A stretch of 64,000 bases of DNA from Streptococcus toyakuensis (GCF_024346585.1 NZ_AP024523.1:1991024-2055023), one strand, 5' to 3'; positions 52,604-63,098 are shown, counted from the stretch's first letter. Numbers and translations: made by a program. Notes: generated by a model from the letters alone, not told the origin.

Positions 52604-55147
52604 ATGAAATTATTTTTTAAAACATATTGGACCTATTTTGTTTCTTTCATCATTCCCATAATCATTATGATAGGAGTATATCTATCTCAAGGTATCTACT
52701 GGAATAGCGACAACTCTCCTCTATTAGGAGATGGCTTTCATCAATACGTTATTTTTGATATAGCTCTAAGAAATATCCTACATGGAAATGGTAGTCTGTT
52801 TTACACCTTTACAAGTGGTTTCGGATTAAATTTCTATGCCCTATCTAGTTATTACTTGGGAAGTTTCCTTTCACCTCTAGTTTACTTTTTTGATCTAACT
52901 AATATGCCAGATGCTGTCTATCTGACAACTCTCTTAAAATTTGGATTGATTAGTTTGTCAACCTTCTTTAGTTTAAATAAATTATTTAAAAATGTCCCTC
53001 AAACTTTAAAACTAGCCTTATCCACTTCTTATGCTCTGATGAGCTTTACCATTAGTCAGTTAGAGATAAAAACCTGGCTAGATGTTTTTATCTTGATTCC
53101 TTTAATTATAACTGGTTTACATCTACTGATAACTGAAAAGAAATTCTCATTATACTTTACAAGTCTGTCAATCTTATTTATCCAAAACTATTATTTTGGC
53201 TATATGACAGCATTGTTTCTTATTTTCTGGTATCTCTGTCAAATTTCTTGGGACTTTAAAACTCGAAAATCATCTTTTCTTGATTTCATAATCACCTCCG
53301 TTTTAGCTGGTATGGCTAGTTTGATTCTGACTCTTCCTACTCTATTTGATTTACAGACACATGGGGAAAAATTAACTGGAATTACAAAGTTTCAAACTGA
53401 AAGTAGCTGGTATCTTGATCTCTTTGCTAAACAATTCATTGGTTCCTTTGACACAACAAAGTATGGGGCCATCCCAATGATTTTTGTTGGACTACTTCCC
53501 TTTATTTTGACCATTTTATTTTTTACGCTGAAATCTATTAAGTTTCACGTGAAACTTATCTATGCAATCTTCTTTGCATTTCTAATTGCAAGCTTTTATA
53601 TAGAAGCTCTTGATTTATTTTGGCAAGGTATGCATACTCCAAATATGTTTTTACATCGCTATTCTTGGATTTTCTCTACCTTGTTAATTTACACAGCAGC
53701 GGAAGTCTTAAAGCGTCTGAAAGAACTTAAAGTCTGGAATTTTTTAGTTTCACTTTTTCTTCTAGTAACAGGGGTTTTAACTACCATCTATCTAAAATCG
53801 CATTATTCTTTTTTAACAGATTTGAATATTCTACTTACTCTTGAATTTTTGGTTGTCTATTCGCTTTTACTCCTTGCAGTTATCAAAAAGTTTATCTCTG
53901 TAAAACTGTTTGCCATTCTAATCTCTTTATTTATAATGGTTGAAATAAGTTTAAATGCTTCATCTCAAATGGACGGAATTGCTAAAGAATGGGGCTTTGC
54001 TTCTCGAAGTGCATATAATCGAGATATCCCAGCTATGGAATCTTTCTCAATATATATTGGAAATCAATTTACTCGTACTGAAAAACTACAAACTCAGACA
54101 GGAAATGACAGTATGAAATTCAACTACAATGGAATCTCTCAATTTTCATCTGTTCGAAATCGTTCAGCAAGCTCTACTTTGGATAAACTTGGGTTTAAAT
54201 CCTCTGGGACCAATCTCAATCTCCGTTATGCCAATAATAGTATTTTGGCTGATAGTTTATTTGGCATCCAGTACAATATCTCAGACAGTCCTATTGATAA
54301 GTATGGTTTTAAAGATATCTATCAAAAAGATAATCTTACCCTATATGAAAATCAATTCTCTCTTCCGATTGCCTTTGCTAGTCAATCTGTTTACAATGAT
54401 GTCAAGTTCAATGAACATACCTTGGATAATCAGGCCTCGTTTTTAAATCAACTTGCTAACGTCAATTTTGATTATTTTTCTCCAATACCTTATGAAAAAA
54501 CTGAAAATACTGATGATTTGATTAGTGTTACAAGTTCTTCAAATGAGGATGCAGAAATCCAGTATCAAATTGAGGTTCCCGAAAACAGTCAAGTTTATCT
54601 TTCTTTCATAAACCTTCACTTTTCTAATGACAAACAAAAAAAAGTTGACATCCTTGTAAATGGAGAAAAGAAAACTTTTACAACTGATAATGTCTTCTCC
54701 TTCTTTAATCTAGGCTATACAAAAGAGAAAAAGACTTTCAATATCAATGTTAGTTTCCCTGAAAATTTACAAGTATCATTTGAATCTCCTACCTTCTATC
54801 GTTTAGATACCCAAACTTTAACTGAGGCAATTCAAAAAATCAAAGAACAGCCTGTAACAGTATCAACTTCTAAAAACAAGGTTTTTGCTACATATGATGT
54901 CCAACAAGATACATCTATTTTCTTCACCATTCCTTATGACAAAGGTTGGTCTGCCTACCAAGATGGTAAGAAAATAGAAATTAAACAAGCTCAAACTGGT
55001 TTTATGAAAGTTGATATTCCTAAAGGGAAAGGAACTATTACACTTTCCTTTATTCCCAATGGTTTTATTACTGGAGCAATTTGTTCCTTTACTTCTCTCT
55101 TACTATTTGGAACCTATAATCACAGACGAAAGTCATCTAAGGCATAA
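52604..55147 (+). CDS. YfhO-family membrane protein (putative glycosyltransferase)
   Basis: 847 residues: about 13 membrane spans in the first 480 residues, then a large external domain and a final span (about 825-840). The YfhO family is of the GT-C type fold and linked in Bacillus and Listeria to lipoteichoic acid glycosylation. Early block GDGFHQYVIFDIALRNILHGNGSLFYTFTSG is typical. GAGG precedes the ATG. A parS-like site lies within at 53541-53556. Exact substrate here unknown. Confidence 0.85.
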   Translation: MKLFFKTYWTYFVSFIIPIIIMIGVYLSQGIYWNSDNSPLLGDGFHQYVIFDIALRNILHGNGSLFYTFTSGFGLNFYALSSYYLGSFLSPLVYFFDLTNMPDAVYLTTLLKFGLISLSTFFSLNKLFKNVPQTLKLALSTSYALMSFTISQLEIKTWLDVFILIPLIITGLHLLITEKKFSLYFTSLSILFIQNYYFGYMTALFLIFWYLCQISWDFKTRKSSFLDFIITSVLAGMASLILTLPTLFDLQTHGEKLTGITKFQTESSWYLDLFAKQFIGSFDTTKYGAIPMIFVGLLPFILTILFFTLKSIKFHVKLIYAIFFAFLIASFYIEALDLFWQGMHTPNMFLHRYSWIFSTLLIYTAAEVLKRLKELKVWNFLVSLFLLVTGVLTTIYLKSHYSFLTDLNILLTLEFLVVYSLLLLAVIKKFISVKLFAILISLFIMVEISLNASSQMDGIAKEWGFASRSAYNRDIPAMESFSIYIGNQFTRTEKLQTQTGNDSMKFNYNGISQFSSVRNRSASSTLDKLGFKSSGTNLNLRYANNSILADSLFGIQYNISDSPIDKYGFKDIYQKDNLTLYENQFSLPIAFASQSVYNDVKFNEHTLDNQASFLNQLANVNFDYFSPIPYEKTENTDDLISVTSSSNEDAEIQYQIEVPENSQVYLSFINLHFSNDKQKKVDILVNGEKKTFTTDNVFSFFNLGYTKEKKTFNINVSFPENLQVSFESPTFYRLDTQTLTEAIQKIKEQPVTVSTSKNKVFATYDVQQDTSIFFTIPYDKGWSAYQDGKKIEIKQAQTGFMKVDIPKGKGTITLSFIPNGFITGAICSFTSLLLFGTYNHRRKSSKA
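53541..53556. promoter_or_regulatory. parS-like site in the yfhO-like gene
   Basis: AGTTTCACGTGAAACT: perfect 14-base parS core GTTTCACGTGAAAC with A/T outer bases, about 10 kb from the origin end. Confidence 0.88.
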
Positions 55148-55178
55148 AAAATCGACCAATTAATCGGTCGATTTTTTT
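55147..55178. terminator. Bidirectional terminator between yfhO-like and yhgE genes
   Basis: Stem AAAATCGACC / GGTCGATTTT with loop AATTAATC, A and T runs on both sides. Confidence 0.85.
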
Positions 55179-57819
55179 AATCTTCTTCCATTTTCTTAGG
55201 TTGATAGGCTAGCATACCTAAACCAATAAATAGAGCTAGTATCACGGCAAGGAAAATGACTTGATGATGAATATTTCCTGTCATAGAGATTGTTTGTCGT
55301 AATCCCGAAACTGAATAACTCATTGGTAACCAGGGATTAATAGCTCTAAAGAAATCATTTGTCAAAGCAAGTGGGTAAGTACCTGCACTTGATGCCAACT
55401 GTAATAAAAGCAAAATAAGAGAGAAGAAAGCTCCTATACGGCTATTCCATGTTGTTAAAGCGGTCACCATGGACATGAATACTAAACTTGTTAGGATAAT
55501 GAGAATAAATGTTCTCATCTCATGATTTGCAGTTAGACCAATAATATGAACTCCTCCATATACCAAAATTCCTGCCAAAACAGCTATAATACCATTTATT
55601 TCTGCTCGAGATTTCAACCAAGCCCAACGACTCTCTGGATGACGTCCTGAAGGCAACTTCGCAAATATCATATTCGTTGATATTGCTGCAACAAAGAGAG
55701 CAACTGATATCATATAAGGAGCCATTGCAATTCCATTTACAGGAACTTGGTCATTGTCAGTTTTGGAGAGACTGAGAGGATTTGACAAAATCTCTGCATT
55801 TTGAGATTCCGTAGATGCTGATTTGAGTTGATCACTAGCATTACTTAGTCCTTGTCCTAAAGAAGCAACTCCTGTCTGTAAACCTTCCAATCCAGAAGTT
55901 AACTTTGTTCCACCTTCTGCAAGTTTCCCAGATCCATCTGCCAATTTATTAGCTCCACTTTCTAATTGAGAAGCACCTGAAATTAACTGACTGGATTTGT
56001 CAGATAGTTGGCTAGATCCTGACTGCAATTTATCAACTCCTGCTATCAATTCTTGACTCTTTTGATTCAATTGGTTGGAGCCAGTTGATAATTTTTCAAT
56101 ACCAGACACTAATTCTGGAGTTTTTTCAACTAATTGACCAACTCCTGCTGTCAAGTTAGAAGATTTTTGTGTCAAGGTAGTTGAGCCTGAAACTAATTGG
56201 TTCAAACTACCTGTCAAGGTGGAATTCTTTTCACTTAGTTGACTTGCACCTTGAGAAACTTTATCAACACCCGCAGTATATGCATTTACCCCCGATGTAA
56301 TCGACTGACTAGCAGGAACTAATTTACTAGTCACTGCTCCCTGTATTTCTGTTAATCCACTTGACAATCCTGTCAAAGAAGTAGAAGCAATAGGTAATAC
56401 TTGATTAGCTTGATTTTTTAATGTCGAAAGATTAGAAGACTGATTTTGTAAGTTTTCCAAACTTCCCTGTAAACCTTGAGCTAAAGCTACAATTGACTGT
56501 GCTGATTGAATACTATCAGTCGAATTTTGAGATACAGAAGCACTTATTTCAGCTTGTTGCTCACTTGTCAAAGATTGATAAGCTGCTGTCGATTGAATAT
56601 TGGCTAATGTAGTCGCTTTATCAGACTGAGCACTTGCTAACATTTGATTAGAAAGAGATACTATACTTGATAAAATAGAATCTAATTGTTTTGTATCTCC
56701 AACATCAATATTTTGAATAGCTTGATTTAACTGATTTAGACCAGAAGATAATTGATTAATTTGATCTTTTTGCTCAGACGAAGCATCTAACTTGCTAGAA
56801 AGTTGTTGAATTCCTTCACTTAATTGCTCCACCCCCATTCGAAGTGTAGCTGATTGATTAGATAACTGATTAGCACCTGTTGCAAGACTTCCCACTCCAT
56901 TGGTGTAGGCACTAACACCAGATGAAAATTGATTAAGACCAGCATTGAGCCGAGAAACACCGCCAGTATAGGACTCTACACCAGTATATAGTTGATTGAT
57001 TCCTCCTACTAATTCAGGACTTTTAGAAGATAATTGACCTAATCCGCTATCTAATTGACTCACTGCACCAGTATATGTAACTAAACCACTATTAAAATTT
57101 CCTAATCCAAGATGAAGTTGTTCAACACCAGAGACATAAGAGGATAATCCTTTAGTAAACTGCTCCGTTCCATTTGAAAATGTTAAACTTGAATCTGCTA
57201 AAGAGTGTAGGTTAGTAGTTAATGTTTGACTTCCTGCCACTAACTGATTCGCTCCATCAGTTAGTTTTTCACTACCAGACGCTGCTTGACTCATACCATC
57301 CTTTAAATCGACCATCTTGTTAAAGAAAGCTTTAGTATAAGTCTCGGTTACATTGGTAGAAACACTCTGCTTTAATTGTGTCATAGCAGAATCGCTCATC
57401 TTGCTGGCAATAAAACTATGGCCACTTGAAGTCTGATAATCGATTTGCATTTGCTCAGGGTGATCCGTTAAAATAGAAGCTGCTTTTTCAGACAAGTCAC
57501 TTGGCAAAGTGACTACCATATAATAATCACCGTTTTCTAGACCCTTCTTACCTTCTTCTTCATCTACAAAATGAAAATCCAATGATTTATTTTGCTCTAA
57601 ATTAGACACCATGTCTTTTCCTATAGACATGCTATTACCATTATAAGAGGCCTCTTTATCATTATTGACAACTGCCACAGGTAAGTCAGACACTTGACCA
57701 TATGGATCCCACATTGAGGATAGAAATATGATATTGTACAGAGCGGGAATAAGAGAAATCCCTATCATGACAATAATAAAAGTTGGTTTTTTAAAAATTG
57801 CTTTCCATTCTTTAAACAT
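55177..57819 (-). CDS. YhgE/Pip-family membrane protein
   Basis: 880 residues from the ATG at 57819 (AGGAG five bases upstream); the frame is open to 57840. One N-terminal span, an external domain, a long helical region (about 180-680) made of repeated units such as GANQLxxGSxxL and SGxxQLxxG, then five spans. This layout is that of YhgE/Pip proteins (phage infection protein), related to ABC-2 permeases and linked with secretion. Divergent from a TetR-type regulator. Confidence 0.85.
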   Translation of the reverse strand: MFKEWKAIFKKPTFIIVMIGISLIPALYNIIFLSSMWDPYGQVSDLPVAVVNNDKEASYNGNSMSIGKDMVSNLEQNKSLDFHFVDEEEGKKGLENGDYYMVVTLPSDLSEKAASILTDHPEQMQIDYQTSSGHSFIASKMSDSAMTQLKQSVSTNVTETYTKAFFNKMVDLKDGMSQAASGSEKLTDGANQLVAGSQTLTTNLHSLADSSLTFSNGTEQFTKGLSSYVSGVEQLHLGLGNFNSGLVTYTGAVSQLDSGLGQLSSKSPELVGGINQLYTGVESYTGGVSRLNAGLNQFSSGVSAYTNGVGSLATGANQLSNQSATLRMGVEQLSEGIQQLSSKLDASSEQKDQINQLSSGLNQLNQAIQNIDVGDTKQLDSILSSIVSLSNQMLASAQSDKATTLANIQSTAAYQSLTSEQQAEISASVSQNSTDSIQSAQSIVALAQGLQGSLENLQNQSSNLSTLKNQANQVLPIASTSLTGLSSGLTEIQGAVTSKLVPASQSITSGVNAYTAGVDKVSQGASQLSEKNSTLTGSLNQLVSGSTTLTQKSSNLTAGVGQLVEKTPELVSGIEKLSTGSNQLNQKSQELIAGVDKLQSGSSQLSDKSSQLISGASQLESGANKLADGSGKLAEGGTKLTSGLEGLQTGVASLGQGLSNASDQLKSASTESQNAEILSNPLSLSKTDNDQVPVNGIAMAPYMISVALFVAAISTNMIFAKLPSGRHPESRWAWLKSRAEINGIIAVLAGILVYGGVHIIGLTANHEMRTFILIILTSLVFMSMVTALTTWNSRIGAFFSLILLLLQLASSAGTYPLALTNDFFRAINPWLPMSYSVSGLRQTISMTGNIHHQVIFLAVILALFIGLGMLAYQPKKMEED

Positions 57820-57842
57820 AGTTTCTCCTTTTTTAAACATAT

Positions 57843-57926
57843 TGTCTAAAATTTTGATATAATAGATTATACAATAAAAAATCTAAATTACAAGATAAAA
57901 AATCCATTTTTAGACATATAGTCTAA
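57843..57926. promoter_or_regulatory. yhgE/tetR divergent promoter region with TetR-type operators
   Basis: Palindrome TTAGAC-ATATA-GTCTAA at 57910-57926, and a second half-site TGTCTAA at 57843-57849. For yhgE (minus strand): -35 TTGTAA, 16 bases, -10 TATAAT (rc of 57867-57872). The operators flank both promoters, fitting repression by the adjacent TetR protein. Confidence 0.65.
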
Positions 57927-57946
57927 TTTGTTTATAAGGAGAAAAT

Positions 57947-58489
57947 ATGCAAGAAAGTAACAAACGCTTAAAAACAAAGCGAACTATTGAAAATGCTATG
58001 GTACAATTACTGATGGAACAACCATTTGATCAAATTTCTACTGTCAAGTTAGCAGAAAAAGCCGGAATTAGTCGTTCCAGCTTCTATACGCACTATAAGG
58101 ATAAGTATGATATGATTGAGCACTATCAAAGCAAGCTATTCCATACATTTGAATATATTTTTCAAAAACATGCTCATCACAAAAAAGATGCTATTTTAGA
58201 AGTATTTGAATATCTAGAGTCAGAACCACTTCTGGCTGCCCTTCTTTCTGAAAATGGGACTAAAGAAATCCAAAATTTCTTAAGAAATAAACTTCATATC
58301 ATGCTCAGCACAGATTTACAAAAACGCTTTATGCAACTGAATCTCAATACCACTGAATTAGAATATAGTAGCATCTATCTAACTCACGCACTTTTTGGTG
58401 TCTGCCAAACTTGGATTGCACATGGAAAAAAAGAAAGTCCTCAAGAAATAACAGACTTCCTTATGAAAATGCTTGGTGATACAAATTGA
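57947..58489 (+). CDS. TetR/AcrR-family transcriptional regulator
   Basis: 180 residues; N-terminal helix-turn-helix about 10-55 (TIENAMVQLLMEQPFDQISTVKLAEKAGISRSSFYTHYKDKYDM). The C-terminal half would bind an unknown ligand. Divergent from the yhgE-like gene with a palindrome between them, so probably its repressor. Confidence 0.9.
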   Translation: MQESNKRLKTKRTIENAMVQLLMEQPFDQISTVKLAEKAGISRSSFYTHYKDKYDMIEHYQSKLFHTFEYIFQKHAHHKKDAILEVFEYLESEPLLAALLSENGTKEIQNFLRNKLHIMLSTDLQKRFMQLNLNTTELEYSSIYLTHALFGVCQTWIAHGKKESPQEITDFLMKMLGDTN

Positions 58490-58497
58490 TACAAAAA

Positions 58498-58522
58498 GAG
58501 GAACACAGTTGTGTTCCCTTTT
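58498..58522 (+). terminator. Terminator after the TetR gene
   Basis: GGAACAC-AGTT-GTGTTCC followed by CTTTT. Confidence 0.75.
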
Positions 58523-58529
58523 ACCTATA

Positions 58530-58603
58530 CTCCGCCAGTAGGACTCGAACCTACGACATCATGATTAACAGTCATGCGCTACTACCAACTGAGCTATGGC
58601 GGA
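58530..58603 (-). tRNA. tRNA-Asn (anticodon GTT)
   Basis: Minus strand, 74 bases, acceptor TCCGCCA / TGGCGGA, anticodon loop CTGTTAA, T-loop GGTTCGAGTCC. No CCA encoded. Confidence 0.95.
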
Positions 58604-58608
58604 TAAAA

Positions 58609-58680
58609 TAGTCCGTACGGGATTCGAACCCGTGTTACCGCCGTGAAAAGGCGGTGTCTTAACCCCTTGACCAACGGACC
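58609..58680 (-). tRNA. tRNA-Glu (anticodon TTC)
   Basis: Minus strand, 72 bases, acceptor GGTCCGT / ACGGACT with a G-T end pair, anticodon loop TTTTCAC, T-loop GGTTCGAATCC. Five bases upstream of tRNA-Asn in the same direction. Confidence 0.95.
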
Positions 58681-58731
58681 TTCTATCTGTAGCAGATATA
58701 ACCATTATATCAATTTCTTGCTAATTGTCAA

Positions 58732-59485
58732 TTACTTTTGAGATTTTTTCTCTAGAATATCTTTCAATTTTCTAATTTTTAATCTTGAAATAGGACAACG
58801 ATGATCTTCATAGAAAACAATTTCTAGGTTTTTTCGATCAATTTCTCTAATATTGCCTATATTTACCAAAAAATGACTTATGAGGAGAATAAAATCGTTG
58901 GGTATGTTTGTCCTTTTCCTGAATATCTGTCATTGTTCCATAGAACTCTTTGGCAAAATTCTTACCAATAATGCGCAATTTATGAGAAACTCCTGTCGTT
59001 TCAATATACAGAATGTCATGGTAAGGAATTTTTAAATCATTTCCCTTGTAATTGTAGTCAAAATAATCTACCACATCTTCATTTTCAAGTAACATACTCT
59101 TCGTGTAGAAGATATTTTGCTCAATTCTCTTCTTAAACAACTCATCATTGATATCCTTATCAACAAAATCTAAGGCTGATACCTGGTATTTATAAGTTAG
59201 AGTCGCAAACTCTGATCGACTGGTGATAAAGACGATAATAGCATAAGGATTGTGGTGACGAATAAACTGGGCAACTTCAAACCCTTTTTTCTCAACTCCA
59301 TGAATATCAATATCTAGAAAATAAAGCTGGTTTACTTCGTCGTTTTCAATATATTCCTTGAACTCACGAACTTTTCCTGTTGTCTTGTATGATATTGGAA
59401 TATTCGATTCTTTCGAAATTTCATCCAATATTCTTTCTAGTCTCACTTGATGTTCAATAACATCTTCTAAAATTAAAACTTTCAT
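58732..59485 (-). pseudogene. comE: Competence response regulator ComE, frameshifted
   Basis: Response regulator that, phosphorylated by ComD, switches on early competence genes. Receiver domain about 1-120 with phosphoacceptor Asp58 (FLDID); LytTR DNA-binding domain about 140-245. The open frame stops at 212 residues (58847). One extra A in the run 58868-58873 (T6 in the coding strand, where T5 keeps the frame) breaks it after residue 205. Removing it restores SFLVNIGNIREIDRKNL and a 250-residue protein ending LEKKSQK at 58732. Either a true competence-negative allele or a sequencing error. Confidence 0.9.
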
Positions 59486-60807
59486 TCAAATTCCCTCTTA
59501 AATCTAATAATTTGTCTAAATGTACTGCCTTCCATCTCTGTTTCTAAAATAATATTGTTGTACTTATCTAGTAGTTCTTTCACATTATTTAATCCTACCC
59601 CGCGATTTCTTCCTTTAGTGGAGAATCCTAATGCAAATAGATCTCCTGAAGGAATCATCGTCATTTTACATGAATTCTGAATCACAATCACTGTTTCAGT
59701 TTCCATCTTAATAACTGCTACTTCCATCTGCTTTTTATAACTATCAGCCGATCCTTCGACAGCATTGTTCAATAAAACGCTCATGATACGAACCAAATCC
59801 AATAATTCAATTGGGAGCTTGGTAATCGTATCTTTTACTTCCAGTGTAAACTCTACACCATTATTTCGAGCATAGACAATGGACTGAGCAACCAAACTTC
59901 GTAAAGCTGAATCTTCTATATTGTTTAAATCAAAGTAAGTGTACTTATCTGAACGCAATTTGTGATTTGCTTTGACCAAAACTTCATTGTAAACTCTGTC
60001 AATTTCCTGTAAATCACCACTGTCAATTGCCATTTGCATACTGACAAGCATCCCAGCATAATCATGTCGAAAACCACGGATTTCATTATACAGACCGACA
60101 ATTTCATCTGTATAATTCTGTAAATGTTTCTGTTCAAATTTCTTCTGCTTCAAAGCAATCTCTTTCTCCATTTGAACTTTATGAGAATTCATTGCAAAGA
60201 AGGTCAAAAGTAAAGAGATAAAGACAATAGATGATAAAATACTTCCAAAGCTATTCAAATGTTTAATCGTACTTACCATATTTGAAACGAAAGATACAAT
60301 ATGGAGCAGTAGTAAAGCAAAAAATACTTTTTTCAAGAAAGGATAAAGGTAGTCCTTGTCAAAATAGGCTAGTTCCAAATGGAAATAATGAATGATTGTT
60401 ACGATAACGACATAAGTCAATACCGTTACAACGAAAAAGAATAGGCCATAATATTGTAAAACAAAATTGTCTCCTGTTATAGAGGAGAACGTTACGGACA
60501 GAAAGTTATGAGTGCTCTCATATAAAAGAGATAGTAGTAAACTTAGGAATAGTCCTCTATCCCTCTCATACTGTTTAATCCATCGAAAATAGGAATATAA
60601 GCCCAAAGGAAATAAAAATCTTGCAATCCCTAACCCATCTAAATTTAGAAGATAGAAGGGAAGGCCAAGTACTACTTCTACTAGTAATGTATAAGCACCA
60701 AAAAAGAATAATTCTTTTCTATTTATTTGACCTTTACAAATTAAATGGTAACTGTGACTAATAATAAAAAAATATAATATAAAATCTACTACTAAGAAAA
60801 AATTCAT
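59482..60807 (-). CDS. comD: Competence histidine kinase ComD
   Basis: 441-residue membrane receptor for CSP, HPK10 family. About six or seven spans in the first 210 residues, then the phosphoacceptor His in GFRHDYAGM near 240, the N-box LNNAVEG near 355 and the G-box GRNRGVGLNN near 395. AAGGAG precedes the ATG. It starts 12 bases after comC and overlaps comE by four. Appears intact, in contrast to comE. Confidence 0.95.
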   Translation of the reverse strand: MNFFLVVDFILYFFIISHSYHLICKGQINRKELFFFGAYTLLVEVVLGLPFYLLNLDGLGIARFLFPLGLYSYFRWIKQYERDRGLFLSLLLSLLYESTHNFLSVTFSSITGDNFVLQYYGLFFFVVTVLTYVVIVTIIHYFHLELAYFDKDYLYPFLKKVFFALLLLHIVSFVSNMVSTIKHLNSFGSILSSIVFISLLLTFFAMNSHKVQMEKEIALKQKKFEQKHLQNYTDEIVGLYNEIRGFRHDYAGMLVSMQMAIDSGDLQEIDRVYNEVLVKANHKLRSDKYTYFDLNNIEDSALRSLVAQSIVYARNNGVEFTLEVKDTITKLPIELLDLVRIMSVLLNNAVEGSADSYKKQMEVAVIKMETETVIVIQNSCKMTMIPSGDLFALGFSTKGRNRGVGLNNVKELLDKYNNIILETEMEGSTFRQIIRFKREFE

Positions 60808-60819
60808 TCTGCTACTCCT

Positions 60820-60942
60820 TTATATTCTTCTTAAGAAATTAAAGAAATTATTATTTGATTTCCTCATCTCCCCACCTTGAATCTTTTGCAAGTCTTTTTC
60901 CTTCAAGGCTACAAACTGTTCCAATTTAACTGTGTTTTTCAT
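60820..60942 (-). CDS. comC: Competence-stimulating peptide precursor ComC
   Basis: 40 codons, ATG at 60940-60942, TAA at 60820-60822, TGAGGAG upstream. Leader [24 protein letters not shown] ends in the double glycine cut by ComAB (leader residues 1-24). The mature peptide is [16 protein letters not shown] (16 residues), with the usual E-M-R start and a basic end. It is neither pneumococcal CSP1 nor CSP2. Confidence 0.95.
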   Translation of the reverse strand: MKNTVKLEQFVALKEKDLQKIQGGEMRKSNNNFFNFLRRI

Positions 60943-60968
60943 AATAAAATCTCCTCAATGTTTTTTTC

Positions 60969-60986
60969 TTGTAAGCTAACTTACAA
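60969..60986 (-). repeat. Inverted repeat in the comC leader
   Basis: TTGTAAG-CTAA-CTTACAA, perfect 7-base arms, in the 5' untranslated part of comCDE mRNA. Confidence 0.5.
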
Positions 60987-60991
60987 AAACT

Positions 60992-61058
60992 ATTATACAA
61001 AATGGAATTTCGTTTTAGATAAAATTCTCTCAACTGTCATTTTTTTCTCCCAAAGTGT
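60992..61058 (-). promoter_or_regulatory. comCDE promoter with ComE-box direct repeats
   Basis: Minus strand: -10 TATAAT (60992-60997) and two imperfect repeats, ACACTTTGGG (61049-61058) and ACAGTTGAGA (61028-61037), starting 21 bases apart, the spacing of ComE binding sites. No good -35, as expected for an activated promoter. Confidence 0.88.
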
Positions 61059-61071
61059 ACTTTTTTAAGAA

Positions 61072-61097
61072 AAAAGCCGGGAAAATTCCCAGCTTTG
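61072..61097 (-). terminator. Terminator after tRNA-Arg
   Basis: AAAGC-T-GGGAA / TTCCC-G-GCTTT followed by T-rich sequence on the minus strand; insulates comCDE. Confidence 0.8.
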
Positions 61098-61106
61098 CTA
61101 TTATAT

Positions 61107-61180
61107 TGATCCCAGCAGGATTCGAACCTGCGACCGTTCGCTTAGAAGGCGAATGCTCTATCCAGCTGAGCTATGAGACC
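61107..61180 (-). tRNA. tRNA-Arg (anticodon TCT)
   Basis: Minus strand, 74 bases, acceptor GGTCTCA / TGGGATC, anticodon loop CTTCTAA, T-loop GGTTCGAATCC. Between rlmH and comC, as in pneumococcus. Confidence 0.95.
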
Positions 61181-61223
61181 TAATACAATTATTCTACCAA
61201 AAATTCAATTGAAAGTCAATTTT

Positions 61224-61703
61224 CTATTTATGATAGGGCGAGCCCTGCTGTATTGTAAAAGCCCGATAGATTTGTTCAACAAGGACTAGTCTCATTAACT
61301 GATGGGGCAAGGTTAAACGGCCAAAACTAACAGAGAGATTGGCTCTCTTTTTTACATCCTGTGCTAATCCCAGACTCCCCCCAATAATAAATGTAAGAGT
61401 AGAAAATCCTTTTATAGAAGCTTCTTCTAGCTGCTTACTAAATTCTTCTGAGGAGAAAGTTCTCCCTTCGATAGCCAACACAATCACGAAATCACGGTCA
61501 CCAACTTTTGATAAAATTCTCTGACCTTCTATTTCTAAAATCTTTTGATTTTCTGATTCACTGGCCTTATCTGGTGTTTTTTCATCTGCTAGCTCTATCA
61601 TTTCAAGCTTAGCAAATCGAGAAATTCGTTTTGAATACTCTGCAATACCATCTTTTAAATACTTTTCTTTCAGTTTCCCAACTGTTACAACTTTAATTTT
61701 CAT
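61224..61703 (-). CDS. rlmH: 23S rRNA (pseudouridine1915-N3)-methyltransferase RlmH
   Basis: 159-residue SPOUT methyltransferase with the knot motif [17 protein letters not shown] near residues 103-119 and [20 protein letters not shown] near the end. It modifies the ribosome at the subunit interface. Conserved neighbour of htrA at the origin. Confidence 0.95.
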   Translation of the reverse strand: MKIKVVTVGKLKEKYLKDGIAEYSKRISRFAKLEMIELADEKTPDKASESENQKILEIEGQRILSKVGDRDFVIVLAIEGRTFSSEEFSKQLEEASIKGFSTLTFIIGGSLGLAQDVKKRANLSVSFGRLTLPHQLMRLVLVEQIYRAFTIQQGSPYHK

Positions 61704-61739
61704 GACTCTATTCTAACATATTCTCTATTTTTTCACATC

Positions 61740-61803
61740 TTATTCACAAAATAAAAGGTTAATTTTAGCCGAGAAAACCACAGATTTTTGAAAGTTATCC
61801 ACA
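61740..61803. promoter_or_regulatory. DnaA boxes between rlmH and htrA
   Basis: TTATTCACA (61740-61748) and a consensus TTATCCACA (61795-61803). They extend the origin-linked cluster. Confidence 0.75.
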
Positions 61804-61824
61804 ATCTGTGAAAAACTTTTTGTG

Positions 61825-61857
61825 TTTAAGTTATAATTAAGTTAGTCAGTTTATACT
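61825..61857 (+). promoter_or_regulatory. htrA promoter with CiaR direct repeat
   Basis: TTTAAG-TTATA-ATTAAG (61825-61841) matches the CiaR site TTTAAG-N5-TTTAAG with one mismatch; the -10 TATACT (61852-61857) begins ten bases later, the normal CiaR spacing. Confidence 0.85.
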
Positions 61858-61865
61858 TTCAGTAA

Positions 61866-63068
<1,203 letters not shown>

Positions 63069-63098
63069 TTGACATCTATGTAAAGAAAGCTTTACATA
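63069..63098 (+). promoter_or_regulatory. parB promoter with palindrome
   Basis: TTGACA at 63069-63074 directly after the htrA stop. A perfect hairpin TATGTAAAG-AAAG-CTTTACATA (63077-63098) fills the spacer and a weak -10 (TTACAT, 63092-63097). It could be an operator or a terminator of htrA without a T run. Confidence 0.5.
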
